Below are positions 20,941 to 31,309 of a DNA stretch of 64,000 bases, one piece after another. The notes below the pieces were generated by a model that saw nothing but the letters and a program-made list of their open reading frames with translations, was not told the origin of the DNA and made no database searches. Source of the DNA: Haematobia irritans. Taxonomy: Eukaryota > Arthropoda > Insecta > Diptera > Muscidae. Where the stretch lies: NCBI RefSeq assembly GCF_050003625.1, contig NC_134398.1:79702003-79766002 (forward strand). The letters are read 5' to 3'. A program made the translations under genes and the position numbers. Every line of letters begins with the position of its first letter. Positions within the stretch are counted from its first letter, which is position 1.

Positions 20941-22105
20941 TACACATGGTGTCTTTGGCAAAAATGCTCACGGTGGGCTCCTGAGTCGATATAGCCATGT
21001 CCGTCTGTCCGTCCGTCCGTCCGTCTGTCTGTGAACACATTTTTGTGATCAAAGCCTAGGTCGCAGTTTTATTCCAATCGACTTCAAATTTGCCACAAGT
21101 TTCTGTTTATGGGTCAGAATAGAGCCCTATTGATTTTGGAAGAAATCGGTTCAGATTTAGATATAGCTCCCATATATATCTTTCGCCCGATATGCACTTA
21201 TATGGACCCAGAAGCCAGAGTTTTGCTCTGATATGCTTGTAATTTTGCACAAGGAGAACTATTGGCACCGTAGTCAAGTGTACGAAATTTGATTGAAATC
21301 GGTTTAGATTTAGACATAGCTCTCATATATATATATTTCGCCCGAAAGATAATTTGTTTGAAATTTTGCAAAAGGAAAGCAATTAGTACTATTGTCAAGT
21401 ACGCCAAATTTTATTCAAATCGGTTCAGATTTAGATATATCTCCCATATATATCTTTCGCCCGATATGGACTTATATGCCCCCAGAAGCCAGAGTTTTAT
21501 CCTAATTTGTTTGAAATTTTGAACAAGGAGAGCAATTAGTACTATATTCAAGTATGCACAATTTTATTGAAATCGGTTAAGAAGTAGATATAGATTCCAT
21601 ATATATCATTCGCCCGATATGCACTTATATGGCCCCAGAAGCCAGAGATTTACCCCAATTTGGTTTAAATTTTGCACAAGGAGAACAAATAGTACTATAG
21701 TCAAGTATGCACAATTTTGTTGAAATCGGTTCAGATTTAGATATAGCTACCATATATATCTTTCGCCCGATTTTGCGTAATTGATCATATAGGTCAAAGT
21801 TGCAATCCGAGTTACGTGAAATTTTGCACAGGGAGTAGAATTAACATTGTAGCTATGCATGTTAAATTTGGTTGAAGTCGGTTCAGATTTAGTTATAGTT
21901 TTCATATATATGTTTTTCCGATTTGGGCAAAAATGGCCAAAATACCCACATTTTCCTTATAAAGTCGCCACTGCTAAGTCTAAAACTTGTAAACATGACT
22001 CAAATTTTTCTATAATTCCAATACACATTTATCGACCGATAAATCATAAATACACTTTTGCGAAGTTGCCTCCTAATTAATACAGATTTAAATGTTTCCC
22101 ATATT
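20941..22105 (+). mobile_element. Family D (mini-me/DINE-like) element, head missing
   Basis: Begins ACACATGGTGTCTTTGGCAA and GAGTCGATATAGCC, then a GTCCGTCTGTCC tract (21000-21030), then several copies of a repeat of about 190 bp built on GAAATCGGTTCAGATTTAG and CATATATATCTTTCGCCCG. These are hallmarks of the dipteran mini-me/INE-1 group. The tail is replaced by the next element. Confidence 0.8.
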
Positions 22106-22983
22106 TATACCCTGCTCCACACTGTGGAACAGGGTATTATAAGTTAGTGCATATGTTTGCAACACCCAGAAGGAGACGAGATAGACACATGGTGTCTTTG
22201 GCAAAAATGCTAAGGGTGGGCCCCTGAGTCAATATAGCGATGTCCGTCTGTCCGTGAACACATTTTTGTAATCAAAGTCTAGGTCGCAGTTTTAGTCCAA
22301 TCGACTTCAGATTTGGCACAAGTATGTGTTTTGGCTCAGAATATATACGTATTGGTTTTGGAAGAAATCGGTTCAGATTTAGATATAGCTCCCATATATA
22401 TCTTTCGCCCGATATGGGTTAATACGGTCCAAGAAGCCAGAGTTTTACCCCAATTTGGTTGAAATTTTGCACAGGGAGTAGAATTAGCATTGTAGCTATG
22501 CGCGCCAAATTTGGTTGAAATCGGTTCAGATTTAGATATAGCTCCCATATATATGTTTTTCTGATTTCGACAAAAATGGTCAAAATACCAACATTTTCCT
22601 TGTAAAATCGCCACTGAAAAGTTGTAAAAATGACTCTAATTTTCCTAAACTTCTAATACATATATATATCGAGCGATAAATCATTGCGAAGTTTCCTTAA
22701 AATTGCTTCAGATTTACATGTTTCCCATATTTTTTTACTAACATTGTGTTCCACACTAGTGCATTAGCCGACTTAAATTTTGAGTCTATAGATTTTGTAG
22801 AAGTCTATCAAATTCGGTCCAGATCGAGTGATATTTAAATGTATGTATTTGGGACAAACCTTTATATATAGCACCCAACACATTTGACGGATGTGATATG
22901 GTATCGAAAATTTAGGTCTACAAAGTGGTGCAGGGTATAGTATAGTCGGCCCCGCCCGACTTTAGACTTTTCTTACTTGTTTT
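22106..22983 (+). mobile_element. Family D element with intact head and tail
   Basis: The head hairpin ATACCCTGCTCC...GGAACAGGGTAT is at 22108-22137, then GTGTCTTTGGCAAAAATGC, a short GTCCGTCTGTCCG tract, repeats, and the tail hairpin GTCGGCCCCGCCCGAC followed by ACTTGTTTT at about 22975. Confidence 0.82.
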
Positions 22984-23101
22984 TTACTAACATCGTGTTC
23001 CACCCCTGGGCATTAGCCGACTAATTTTTATCCAGATCGGGTCAAATTTAGGGTATAATATAGTCGGCCCCGCCCGACTTTAGACTTTCCTTACTTGTTT
23101 T
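22984..23101 (+). mobile_element. Second family D tail in tandem
   Basis: Repeats the last part of the element before it: CTAACATCGTGTTCC, a GGCATTAGCCGACT stretch, the same GTCGG hairpin and ACTTGTTTT. Confidence 0.75.
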
Positions 23102-23291
23102 CATTTGGATATGGACAAGGATTCAATCGCTTACACTTCGTTCGTAACACCGTTTGGTCAATATGAATATTTGAAAATGCCATCTGGGTTGAAAAATGCG
23201 CCGGCAAGTGTTCAATGATTTATTAATGGTATATTTCGCGATTTGATAGAGCAACGTAAGCAAATTATTTATATGGATGACATATTGATAG
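23102..23291 (+). pseudogene. Ty3/gypsy-type reverse transcriptase fragment
   Basis: Reads LDMDKDSIAYTSFVTPFG, then YEYLKMPSGLKNAPASVQ, a TGA at 23216-23218, then FINGIFRDLIEQRKQ and IIYMDDILI. The TPFG..E...MP.GL.NAP block and the YMDD catalytic box (23270-23281) identify the RT of Ty3/gypsy LTR elements. The TGA stands where Arg (CGA) is usual, a single C-to-T change. About 60 codons remain, with no LTR, RNase H or integrase. Confidence 0.85.
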
Positions 23292-23367
23292 GTTAGGTTA
23301 AAGTGGCAGCCCGATTCAGGCTCACTTAGACTATTCAGTCCATTGTGATGTCACATAACTAAGAGTA
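23286..23367 (-). repeat. Solo 3' end of the non-LTR retrotransposon
   Basis: GGTTAGGTTAAAGTGGCAGC then GACTATTCAGTCCATTGTG matches the 3' UTR of the copies at 13662 and 49240. It is an extreme 5' truncation that landed in the gypsy fragment. Confidence 0.75.
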
Positions 23368-23369
23368 TA

Positions 23370-24544
23370 AAGGGTGATTCGGTCAAAATTTGGTCAAGGG
23401 TAAACGGGTGTAAATCGGTGAAATCGTTTATTTAAAAAATCAAATTAAATTTCTTTTTCAAGTTATGTTAGTATAAAATTCAGGAAAAATATTCAGTTAG
23501 GCTTTCGCTTTTCCAAATCCGAATTGCCGGGCCTCACGCTTGACACCTGCCATCAGATTTTGTACAGCCACCTTGTCCACCTTCTTCGCCGCAGAAAGCC
23601 AGTTTGCCTTGAACTGCTGCTCGTCCTTAGCAGTTTTTTGGTCTTCTTTAGGTTCCGCTTGACAATAGCCCAGTATTTCTCAATTGGGCGGAGCTCTGGC
23701 GTGTTGGGAGGGTTCTTGTCCTTGGGAACCACCTGCACGTTGTTGGCGGCGTACCACTCCATGGCCTTTTTACCGTAATGGCAAGATGCCAAATCCGGCC
23801 AAAACAGTACGGAACAACCGTGTTTCTTCAGGAAAGGCAGCAGACGTTTATTCAAACACTCTTTCACGTAAATTTCTTGGTTGACAGTTCCTGGAAGCTA
23901 TGAAAATGCTGCTTTTCAAGCCACAGGTACAGATGGCTTGCCAAAACAGATATTTCTTTGCGAACTTTGACAGTTTTATGTGCTTGAAAATATCTGCTAC
24001 CTTTCCCCTTCCTTTTGCCGTATAAAACTGCTGTCCCGGAAGCTGCTTGTAGTCGGCTTTGACGTAGGTTTCGTCGTGTACAGCCTCCGGGATCGCGCTT
24101 TGGCCGTCGTATTTTGTTTATCATCGCGATTTGGAGTCACTACCTTCTTGTAAGTCGATAGTCCGGCTCGTTTTTTGGCTCGATGCACGGTTGTAGACGA
24201 TACACCCAGCTTATTTGCGGCATCTCGGAGAGAGAGGTTAGGGTTTCCCTTGAAACTACCGGCAACTCTCTTTGTCGTCTCAGCGGCTTCCGGTTTTCGA
24301 TTTCCCCCCGATCCAGACTTCCTGGCTGTCGACAAACGTTCGCGATGCGCGAGCAAAATTTTGATACGCTGCTCTTCTTGGGTGGACGGCATTTTGACAA
24401 CTGAAGAGTGAATTCCAAAATCAAAATAGGAGCAACATTCTACACACACACCTGCAAAATGAGGGGTGTTCAGGTTTTTTTTAATGCAAAATTGAAAGAA
24501 ATACGTCAAGTTTGTATTGACCAAATTTTGACCGTATCACCCTT
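23370..24544 (-). mobile_element. Tc1/mariner element, DD37E type, 1.18 kb
   Basis: Terminal inverted repeats of about 29 bp begin AAGGGTGAT and continue CGGTCAAAATTTGGTCAA; TA lies at 23368-23369 and 24545-24546. One transposase gene on the minus strand, broken by frameshifts. Confidence 0.88.
23497..24392 (-). pseudogene. DD37E transposase (Tc1/mariner superfamily), frameshifted
   Basis: Starts at 24392 with MPSTQEEQRIKILLAHRERL. A helix-turn-helix follows (LSLRDAANKLGVSSTTVHRA). The first catalytic Asp is in DETYVKADY, the second in LFWPDLASCHYGKKA, and the Glu in PELRPIEKYW, 37 residues after the second Asp. This spacing defines the DD37E group, described from mosquitoes and other insects. 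Frame changes are needed before DETY, near GGAACTGTCAACC (about 23890), and after KRNLKKT (about 23640). The true C-terminus in the third frame is MAGVKREARQFGFGKAKA, ending at 23497. About 300 codons in all, close to normal length. Confidence 0.88.
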
Positions 24545-24603
24545 TAATATATTAAACATATTTATTACGTATCAGCAGCATCGACTAGCCTTGAAATACT
24601 AAT

Positions 24604-24660
24604 TTATTATTTTTGCTACTTCTACCCCTCCAGGGTAGAAGTAGCAAAATAAAATAATAA
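24604..24660. repeat. Short hairpin
   Basis: GCTACTTCTACCC (24619-24631) and GGGTAGAAGTAGC pair across a 5-base loop, with AT-rich extension on both sides. Lies between the DD37E element and a CAC...GTG element. Confidence 0.7.
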
Positions 24661-24670
24661 TAGGTCTCTG

Positions 24671-25196
24671 CACCCAAAAAAAAGTGACCCCATCGTGGAA
24701 GAAAATGTAGGTTTATTTTAGAAAATTTTAACTAAAATAGTTTTCTAATTGCAACATGTTACAAAAAAGTTAATACTTCTTGTCAAATTGAAGAAAATTT
24801 TTTAAAAATAATTAATTTTTTTCTGTTGTTTAAGAAAATTTCATATGTTGGAAGAAAAAATTGGATTTAAAAATCGTTAAAATGTCTTTAGCGCTGTACG
24901 AAGTTCGAGACAGGTACAATTTTAGTAAAATGTACTCATTTGAGGACTTATGAACTCAATTTAAGCAAACTTCTGTCATTTTAGGAAAATATGAACTGTT
25001 TTATTTTTTAGTAAAAGTGTGCACTATATTTGTATACAACTTTTTTTCTTATTTTTAGTTCACGTCATTAAAGTTAGCAAAAACTTATTCAAATAAGGAA
25101 CATTTACTCATATTGTGCAAAATTTAACTAAAATCAACTAATCTTCATGAACTAAAATAAAGTTCAGTTGGCATTAGACCCCCTTTTTTCTGGGTG
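24671..25196 (+). mobile_element. CAC...GTG MITE related to family C (526 bp), TG target duplication
   Basis: Left CACCCAAAAAAAAGTGACC; right, inward, CACCCAGAAAAAAGGGGGTC. Flanked by TG (24669-24670, 25197-25198), not TA. Interior only loosely like family C. Confidence 0.7.
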
Positions 25197-25198
25197 TG

Positions 25199-25403
25199 TC
25201 CAACGATTTTGTCGTTCTTTTACAATTTGAATCCCAACAAATATAAAACATCATAAACAAATATTTTTCACAAAAGGTTGGTGTCACCGAATGTTACTTG
25301 ATAATTGAAGATTCCAAAATGAAGACGAATGAATGACGGATTATTTTCTGCTGGTGTTTTCTTGTTCATTCTTCTTTTATAAATACAACATAACGCACGT
25401 TGA
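25199..25403 (+). repeat. Segment R, paralogous to 43695-43910
   Basis: Shares CACAAAAGGTT, GATAATTGAAGATTCC and AAAATGAAGACGAATGAA with the reversed segment near 43.8 kb. Function unknown. Confidence 0.55.
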
Positions 25404-25405
25404 TA

Positions 25406-26245
25406 CACAGAAAAAAGTGTCTTGTAAATTAAACGATCATTTTAACTTCCACATAGTTCAAAAAATTTACTCTAATATAATTCATTTTTCGTAACCTTAA
25501 CGAAAATTAATCACTAACTACGAGATGGGAAGGATTTTTCCTTAAATAAATTTCCAACACAGTAGTTAATACATCGTTGATTGTATTATAAAAATACATA
25601 GGTGATATAAAAATCTTACTACGACATGTGGAAAATTTACTAGAAAAAATTTTTTTAGTAAAAATGAACTTAACCACATTACAGATTCGTATGATGGTTT
25701 CCTACAGCTTATTCCCCTTTTGTTGTTGGAGTATTTTTCTTCATATTGACAACTTTAGATAAAGTAAAAAAAAATAGTTAATATAATCCTTGACATGTGT
25801 GGCAGCCCGATTGAGCATGAATCTTAACCGGGCTGCCTCTTTAACCTAACCTAACTAATCAATAAATGTGTTACTGGACAGTTAAGTGAGAAGAGAGCAA
25901 TGAATACAGTCCTTCTAATGGTATTTTTTAATATTCTTTCTGCTTATAGGTAATTAAGCTGACAACCTAGGAAAATGTTCTTGAAACGGTATGATAAAAA
26001 TCAATACGTACGATGGACTGAGAGGATTTTCTTCAGTTTGGTATGTTTTTTATGAACCGTATCTCGTCCATTTGTAATAAAACCACAATTTCAAAATACT
26101 TTTTATTTGCAGGTATACAGGCCTTCTAATGGTATTTTACTGTCTACAGGTAATTAAGCGGACGTACATGGAAATCGATATTATTCATATTTTTTTATAA
26201 TTTTGCAATTGCAATTATTGTATATTATTAGCAATTGTTTTGTGT
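25406..26245 (+). mobile_element. Family M element, left end intact
   Basis: TA then CACAGAAAAAAGTGTCTTG. The body matches 35520-36065 reversed. The further part (25880-26110) matches 31890-32040 reversed in the same order, so M is a larger element whose other copy lies in the 30908-36065 insertion. The right boundary is uncertain. Confidence 0.5.
25797..25852 (+). repeat. Tiny inverted-then-forward retrotransposon 3' end
   Basis: GGCAGCCCGATT, then AACCGGGCTGCC and TTTAACCTAACCTAAC. The first part is the reverse complement of the 3' UTR end and the second part is the forward end with its tail. Confidence 0.55.
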
Positions 26246-26247
26246 TA

Positions 26248-26815
26248 CACAGAAAAAAAAAAAGTGTCTCGTAAATTTAAGAAGATTTTTACAATAATTT
26301 ATTACAAGAATTTTCCATTTTTTTATTTCATTTTTCGTATCTTCAACGAAAATTAACTACTCGAAAGGAAATTTCACAACTTCTAAGTAGCAATCGTTTA
26401 GTTCATGACCTACAAAATACGATGGAAATTTCCTTAAAAAATTTCTTAACTGGCAGTTAAAAATTCGTTTGATATACTATAAAACTACTTGTGAAATGTA
26501 AAGTACTTTCTAAATAATAAGTGCAATTTACTTTAAGAGTTTTTTGTATGAGAACATATTTTTTTACGAAAAATGAACTTGAAAGTGGATAGCAATTTCT
26601 TACTGACAATTCCTATAGTTAATAATTGTTGGTAAAAAATTACCCAATGAAGTATTTTTAGTTCACATGTAATTAAATTTATATACATTTTCGTCAAAAA
26701 TGGTAAATAACATTTCATGAAGTTTTTGCAAATTTTAAGTTAAACGTTTCATCGTTCATAAACTGGTGGGCCTTTACGAATATTATTCTTAGAGTAAATT
26801 GTCAGCAGATGCGAT
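26248..26815 (+). mobile_element. Second family M-like element
   Basis: Starts TA then CACAGAAAAAAAAAAAGTG and continues GTCTCGTAAATTT as in M at 25406. The right end was not located with certainty. Confidence 0.45.
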
Positions 26816-26941
26816 GAACTAATGCATAGTACAGAGATCTTTATCGGCATAGTGGAGTGTGATTAAAGTAAAGATGATGTTACTTGAGTTTTGTTTGAGT
26901 GAGAGTAATGCATTAATGAGAAATGGTAACGAGGGCTGGGT

Positions 26942-28264
26942 ATCCCAGCGGCGGAAATCGCTCTTCATAAGGCCTTTTAAAAGGCATTTATTTGCAGACA
27001 CAAGGCATTGACTTCCCATTACATATTCATTGTATTTTTACACAGGGTGTCATAGCCGACCAAGGGCTCCGACTTCAACTTACAGCATAAGGGCTAATAT
27101 AAGGTCATTATTTTAAGGCCTTTTAGGAAGTGCCTCAAATAAGTTTTTTATAATGTGTGATAAAATAAGGCCTTTTATAATGTATACATCAAAAGGCTTT
27201 ATGAAGCATATATAAATAGAGGCCTCTTAATAGGAGTTTAAAATAATGCCAATTTAATGCCTTTTTATGAAGGCTGTTTAAAAGGCCTTGTTTACATACC
27301 TTATAAAGGACCTACTCCAAATTTCATATATAAACAAGAAACCCAAAATTTGTGCAGGATTCTTTTTATTTTATTTTGTACTATATAAAATTGTACTATA
27401 AAAAATAAATCACCTTCTTCATAGGAACTGATTTCGTATTGGACGTCTGATTTCCACATATTGAACAGATCATTGGCTTTCATGGTAGAAGTTGCCGCTA
27501 AATAAATAAGTAAAATTATTATAAAATTATTATTATAATGCAATTCAATATAGTATAATATTCGTTAAAAAATATATACTTACCGCATATTTGACACTTC
27601 AGCTACTTAAAATAAAAAACAAATACCTCGACTTGCTCAAACGAAATCACAAACCCGAATGAAGAAACACGTGATGCTTTAAATTGTGCAAAATTATTTT
27701 TATTCTTAACTTTCGGTTACTTATAAACTTACGGCATAAGGGCTTATCAAAGGTCTCTTAGATTAAAGAAGTGCGCATATGAGAACATGTCTTTTTTTAA
27801 AGCCGTTATAATGTTTGTGACTCGTTGTCGAAAAACTTATAAATTGGCTTACGGCATAAGGGCTTTTCAAAGGTCTCGTAAATTATAAGAGCTTGCTATG
27901 AGAATATGAGTTGCTTTTTAAAAATCGTTTTATTTTGCCTCGTTGCAAGAACACATTGTAATTCACAATACCAAACAAGTCCTATTAGGAGTTCTTTAAA
28001 ATGTGTCTTTAAACACATGTCCCAGATAAGCCATTTCAAAAGGCCACGACAAGTATGTTATGAGAAAAGGAATAGCGATCTTAGTAAATAAAGACCTTTT
28101 TAAGGTCTGTTTTTTGCAATGAATGATGAATGAGTATCAACTTTTTTTGTAAAGAAGGAAGAGGTCTTACAAAAGGGATTATTTTATAAGACCTAATCGC
28201 CTCTAAAATAAGGGCTCCGTGAATGCTTTAAATCGAAAGTGCTCTCGATTTACGCCGCTGGGAT
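26942..28264. mobile_element. 1.3-kb inverted-repeat element (family N)
   Basis: Both ends read ATCCCAGCGGCG(G/T)AAATCG inward (26942 and 28264). The interior is scattered with AAGGCCTTTTA-type motifs. No target duplication is obvious, so the superfamily is open. It holds one exon-like segment on the minus strand. Confidence 0.65.
27414..27497 (-). other. Exon-like segment within N
   Basis: On the minus strand a pyrimidine-rich ATTTATTTAG precedes 84 bases that end at G|GTGATT. An upstream GCG|GTAAGT donor lies near 27585. The segment can encode TMKANDLFNMWKSDVQYE and a little more. It could be a relic of the autonomous parent's transposase, but no family was recognised. Confidence 0.25.
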
Positions 28265-28689
28265 GTTGTGTATACATGAGCGTGGGGTTGTTTTTATTGT
28301 TGTTCATTTAGTGCTTTGTGTGTATGTGTGTTTGTTATTCGCGGATGGTTTATTTGGCTGGATGAGGTGTTGTTTTCAATAAAGGCACATGTGTTTTTGT
28401 TGTTGTAAGAATGCTTTGGCTTTGCTTGGTTTTGTTTGGCATGCTTCAGTTGTATAGTTGGCGTTGGCGTGGGCTGTTGCATCTTTTAGGCAGGTATGCA
28501 ACAAGGGAATATAAAGGCATGGAATATTTTGGATTTTTGAGACATATATTGGTGTTTGTTTATTAAACCTTTTAAATGAAAGTTATTAATATTTTATCGA
28601 TAGTTTAGAAAAAAGCGATTAAGAATGTTTAGGGAAATATGTTGAAATTGAAAGTATATTGAAATTTTTATTATTCAATGTAAAAAATT
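28265..28689. other. Unassigned GT-rich sequence
   Basis: A TTGTTGTT/GTGTGT-rich stretch on the plus strand with no recognised gene or repeat. Confidence 0.4.
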
Positions 28690-29400
28690 AATATTCAATT
28701 TGAGATGAATTTGGAAAATTTTTGTTATATCTCAGCGTATAGTTTAGTCATAAATTGGTAAGTATTTTTTTAATACGGCTTTTTTTTAAAGGATATTTTT
28801 TATGTATATTATTATTTGTTAATTAATTTTTTTGTAAACCAGTTTAATGTTTTTCTTTGTTGTAAAAGCAATATTTAATTTCAGAGCAACTCCAGATGGA
28901 TTCGAACAAATTTAAAAAATAGAGAATTTGTAAGTTTTCTTTTAAAATTTGGCTTTCTTTCAACTAGAATATTTACGTTTTTATGACCTTTTTATCATCA
29001 AAATTGCAGGTTTTTAATACCTTATTTTAGTATTTCTTTAATCAAATTTTTTGGAAACCAATGTAATATTTTTAATGTAAAAAGCAAATATTTAATTCAG
29101 AATAATATTTAATTTCAGAATAACCCCTTAAAAATTTGGAAAACTTTTTATTTCTCCTTTGCTTGTAATTTAATAGTGAATTGGTAAGGATTCTTTCTTT
29201 CTTTTATCCAGAATATTTGGTTTTTTGTGCATATTATTATTTTTTTAATTAGATTTTTTGGAAACCAATTTAATAATTTTATTTAATGTAAAAAATAAAT
29301 ATTTAATTTCAGAGTAACCCCAAATAAATTTGGACAACTTTTTATATTTCCCCTCAGCGTACAATTTAATAGAGAGTTGGTAAGTTTTATACTAAAACTT
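28690..29400 (+). repeat. Diverged tandem repeat with splice-site-like ends in each unit
   Basis: Four related units at irregular spacing of roughly 170-255 bp. Each has an acceptor-like TTTAATTTCAG (ends at 28884, 29118, 29312; weak in the first) and a donor-like TTGGTAAG (GT at 28758, 28930 in shorter form, 29184, 29380). The exon-like parts are 45, 65 and 67 bases. Confidence 0.55.
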
Positions 29401-29508
29401 TGTCTTTCTTTCAACTAGAATATTTATTTTATTATATCCTTCACATCGATAACAACACAGTTGTATGAGTTTATATAGAATACTTCATTATTTCTCTAAT
29501 TGTTTCAG

Positions 29509-29726
29509 GTACACATTTTATGAGATACGTTTTCCAAAGAAAAGTTGAATTCCTTACACCATTTGATAAAATGCCTCCAAAATATGGTAAGTTACAAGCT
29601 AAAAAAAGAATTAAAAAATTATATTTTATTACATTGTGTTCATTTTTAACAATTATCATTATTGCTTCCATTTTTTTTCCAGCAAAATATATGCAAAAAT
29701 TACCTACGATGAATAAAAAAGGATAA
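29509..29726 (+). CDS. Possible last two exons of a small gene, unrecognised
   Basis: An acceptor TTGTTTCAG ends at 29508. Exon 29509-29586 ends at AATATG|GTAAGT. A 96-base intron ends in TTTTTTTTCCAG at 29682, and the next exon runs to TAA at 29724-29726. Joining them keeps one frame open (THFMRYVFQRKVEFLTPF, then DKMPPKYAKYMQKLPTMN and a few residues). AATAAA lies at 29836-29841. The repeated exon-like units upstream do not keep that frame, so this may instead be a non-coding transcript or coincidence. Confidence 0.28.
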
Positions 29727-29835
29727 GCCAAATTGTCCAAACAGCGAGTTAAAATGAACTACTCTCTGTTCCACGTGGTCATAATTTTTATTCACAAAAA
29801 ACATTGTATTAAGAACTTTCATCATAAATTTTTAT

Positions 29836-29841
29836 AATAAA
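29836..29841 (+). promoter_or_regulatory. Candidate polyadenylation signal
   Basis: AATAAA about 110 bases after the stop codon at 29726. AATAAA is frequent by chance in AT-rich DNA. Confidence 0.25.
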
Positions 29842-30534
29842 GAACTTTTGCTTAAAGAAACTTTAATTTTAATGTATGAAAATTTTCATAATAGTAAAAC
29901 GGTTTGTTCTTCCTTTAATTATTTAATTTCTCTGTACTGTGGAATGATTGATTTAAAAATAGTTTAGTCGTCGACATTTTAAAGACACTGTTAACCAATT
30001 TTTATTATTGGGTTTCCCAAAAAATAATCAAGTAAACCAAAATAATACTGACTTTTTAACTTGGTAGGGGTATATAAATCTTATGGTGTTGTAAAAATGA
30101 ACTAAAATACAATGTTATAGATGAACTAAAATTTAAGAGAATTATAAAATAGACAAGTTGAAAAAAATCTTAAGGGCTAAATCATGGTCAATATTACTAC
30201 AGTTTAGTTCATTTTGCAATGGAAAAGGGTTCACTGTTTTTTCAGTGTATATAATAATAAGTTTTTGAAATTGTACGAACAATTTCTTATTTGTATTACG
30301 GCTCATTGTACCTTTGATTCCTTAATTTCTCTAATTTGTTGAAAATTATACTGACAAACAATTTATTAGAAACCACTTTTATAATATAGGTTTCCCATAA
30401 AATTTGTTAATTTTTCCGAATAGCAAGAATATTTTGAATGACTGTGAGTAATTTCATCCCATAGAGTAGTAAAAATGAACTAAAATACTATGCAATGTAT
30501 GAACCAATTTGTATGAAAATCATGTACTTAACTA
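29842..30534. repeat. Eroded P/K-type repeat sequence
   Basis: Contains a TTTTTTCAGTG|TA end near 30247 and phrases such as AAAAATGAACTAAAATAC that recur in the 30908 tandem and near 5157-5212. No gene seen. Confidence 0.4.
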
Positions 30535-30839
30535 CACCCTCAAAAAAATCGCTTCTCTAACATATGTTCCAAACATATTTTGCAGAAAGCACATATATTA
30601 TTGGATACTGCCGAAACATTAATATGTTTATTTTATATGAACATATTATATGTTTGGAAGCATTTTGAGCCCACAAATATTATATGCTTGGAAGAATTTT
30701 CACCCCAAGAAGATTGTGGTCATTCCCTCACATAATTTTAACTTCCACGATTTTTTTAGTTCTTGGCACATATTTCTGTAATACAAATCATGTCGAAGAA
30801 ATTATTCAATTTTATAATTTTTTTTAAATTTTACCTTTC

Positions 30840-30905
30840 TCCTGGACGGAGAATCGAACCGAGGACCATACAGTTTGTAAGCCAACACACTACCCCTGAG
30901 CTACG
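30840..30905 (-). other. Second-type tRNA-like sequence in B6, interrupted
   Basis: Same TTACAAA loop and GGTTCGATTCT box as in B3, minus strand. The insertion at 30908 splits its 5' end within CTACGTA. Confidence 0.55.
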
Positions 30906-30907
30906 TA

Positions 30908-31309
30908 CACCGAAAAAAAAGTTTACTATTTTTTATGAAAAATGAACTAGCCCATAGTAAGAATGACCATGATTTGGCGCCAAAGATTTTTTTCATCTAG
31001 ATAAGTTCATGATTTTCTTATAATTTAGTTCATGTATTGCATCGTATTTTAGTTCATTATTACTTTGCTGTGGGAAGAATATAGTTAAACTCATTCAAAA
31101 TATTCCTGCACCGAAAAAAAAGTTTACTATTGTTTACGAAAAATGAACTAACCCATAGTAAGAATGACCATGATTTGGCGCCAAAGATTTTTTTCATCTA
31201 GATAAGTTCATGATTTTCTTATAAATAAGTTTATGTATTGCATCGTATTTTAGTTCATTCTTACTACGCTGTGGGAAGAATGTACTTACACTCATTCAAA
31301 ATATTCCTG
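30908..31309 (+). repeat. 201-bp tandem duplication
   Basis: Two units, 30908-31108 and 31109-31309, both starting CACCGAAAAAAAAGTTTAC and ending CAAAATATTCCTG, nearly identical. The CAC end of an element is duplicated with its adjoining 180 bp. Confidence 0.85.

Noticed and set aside
23286..23300. Interstitial telomere repeat (GGTTAGGTTA)
   Set aside because: It is joined to the 3' UTR of a non-LTR retrotransposon in each occurrence, so it is that element's tail.
23684..24411. Plus-strand open frames in the DD37E element
   Set aside because: They are antisense to the transposase, which has all catalytic motifs on the minus strand.
29471..29740. Minus-strand 89-codon frame
   Set aside because: It is antisense to the better-supported plus-strand exon pair and overlaps its intron.
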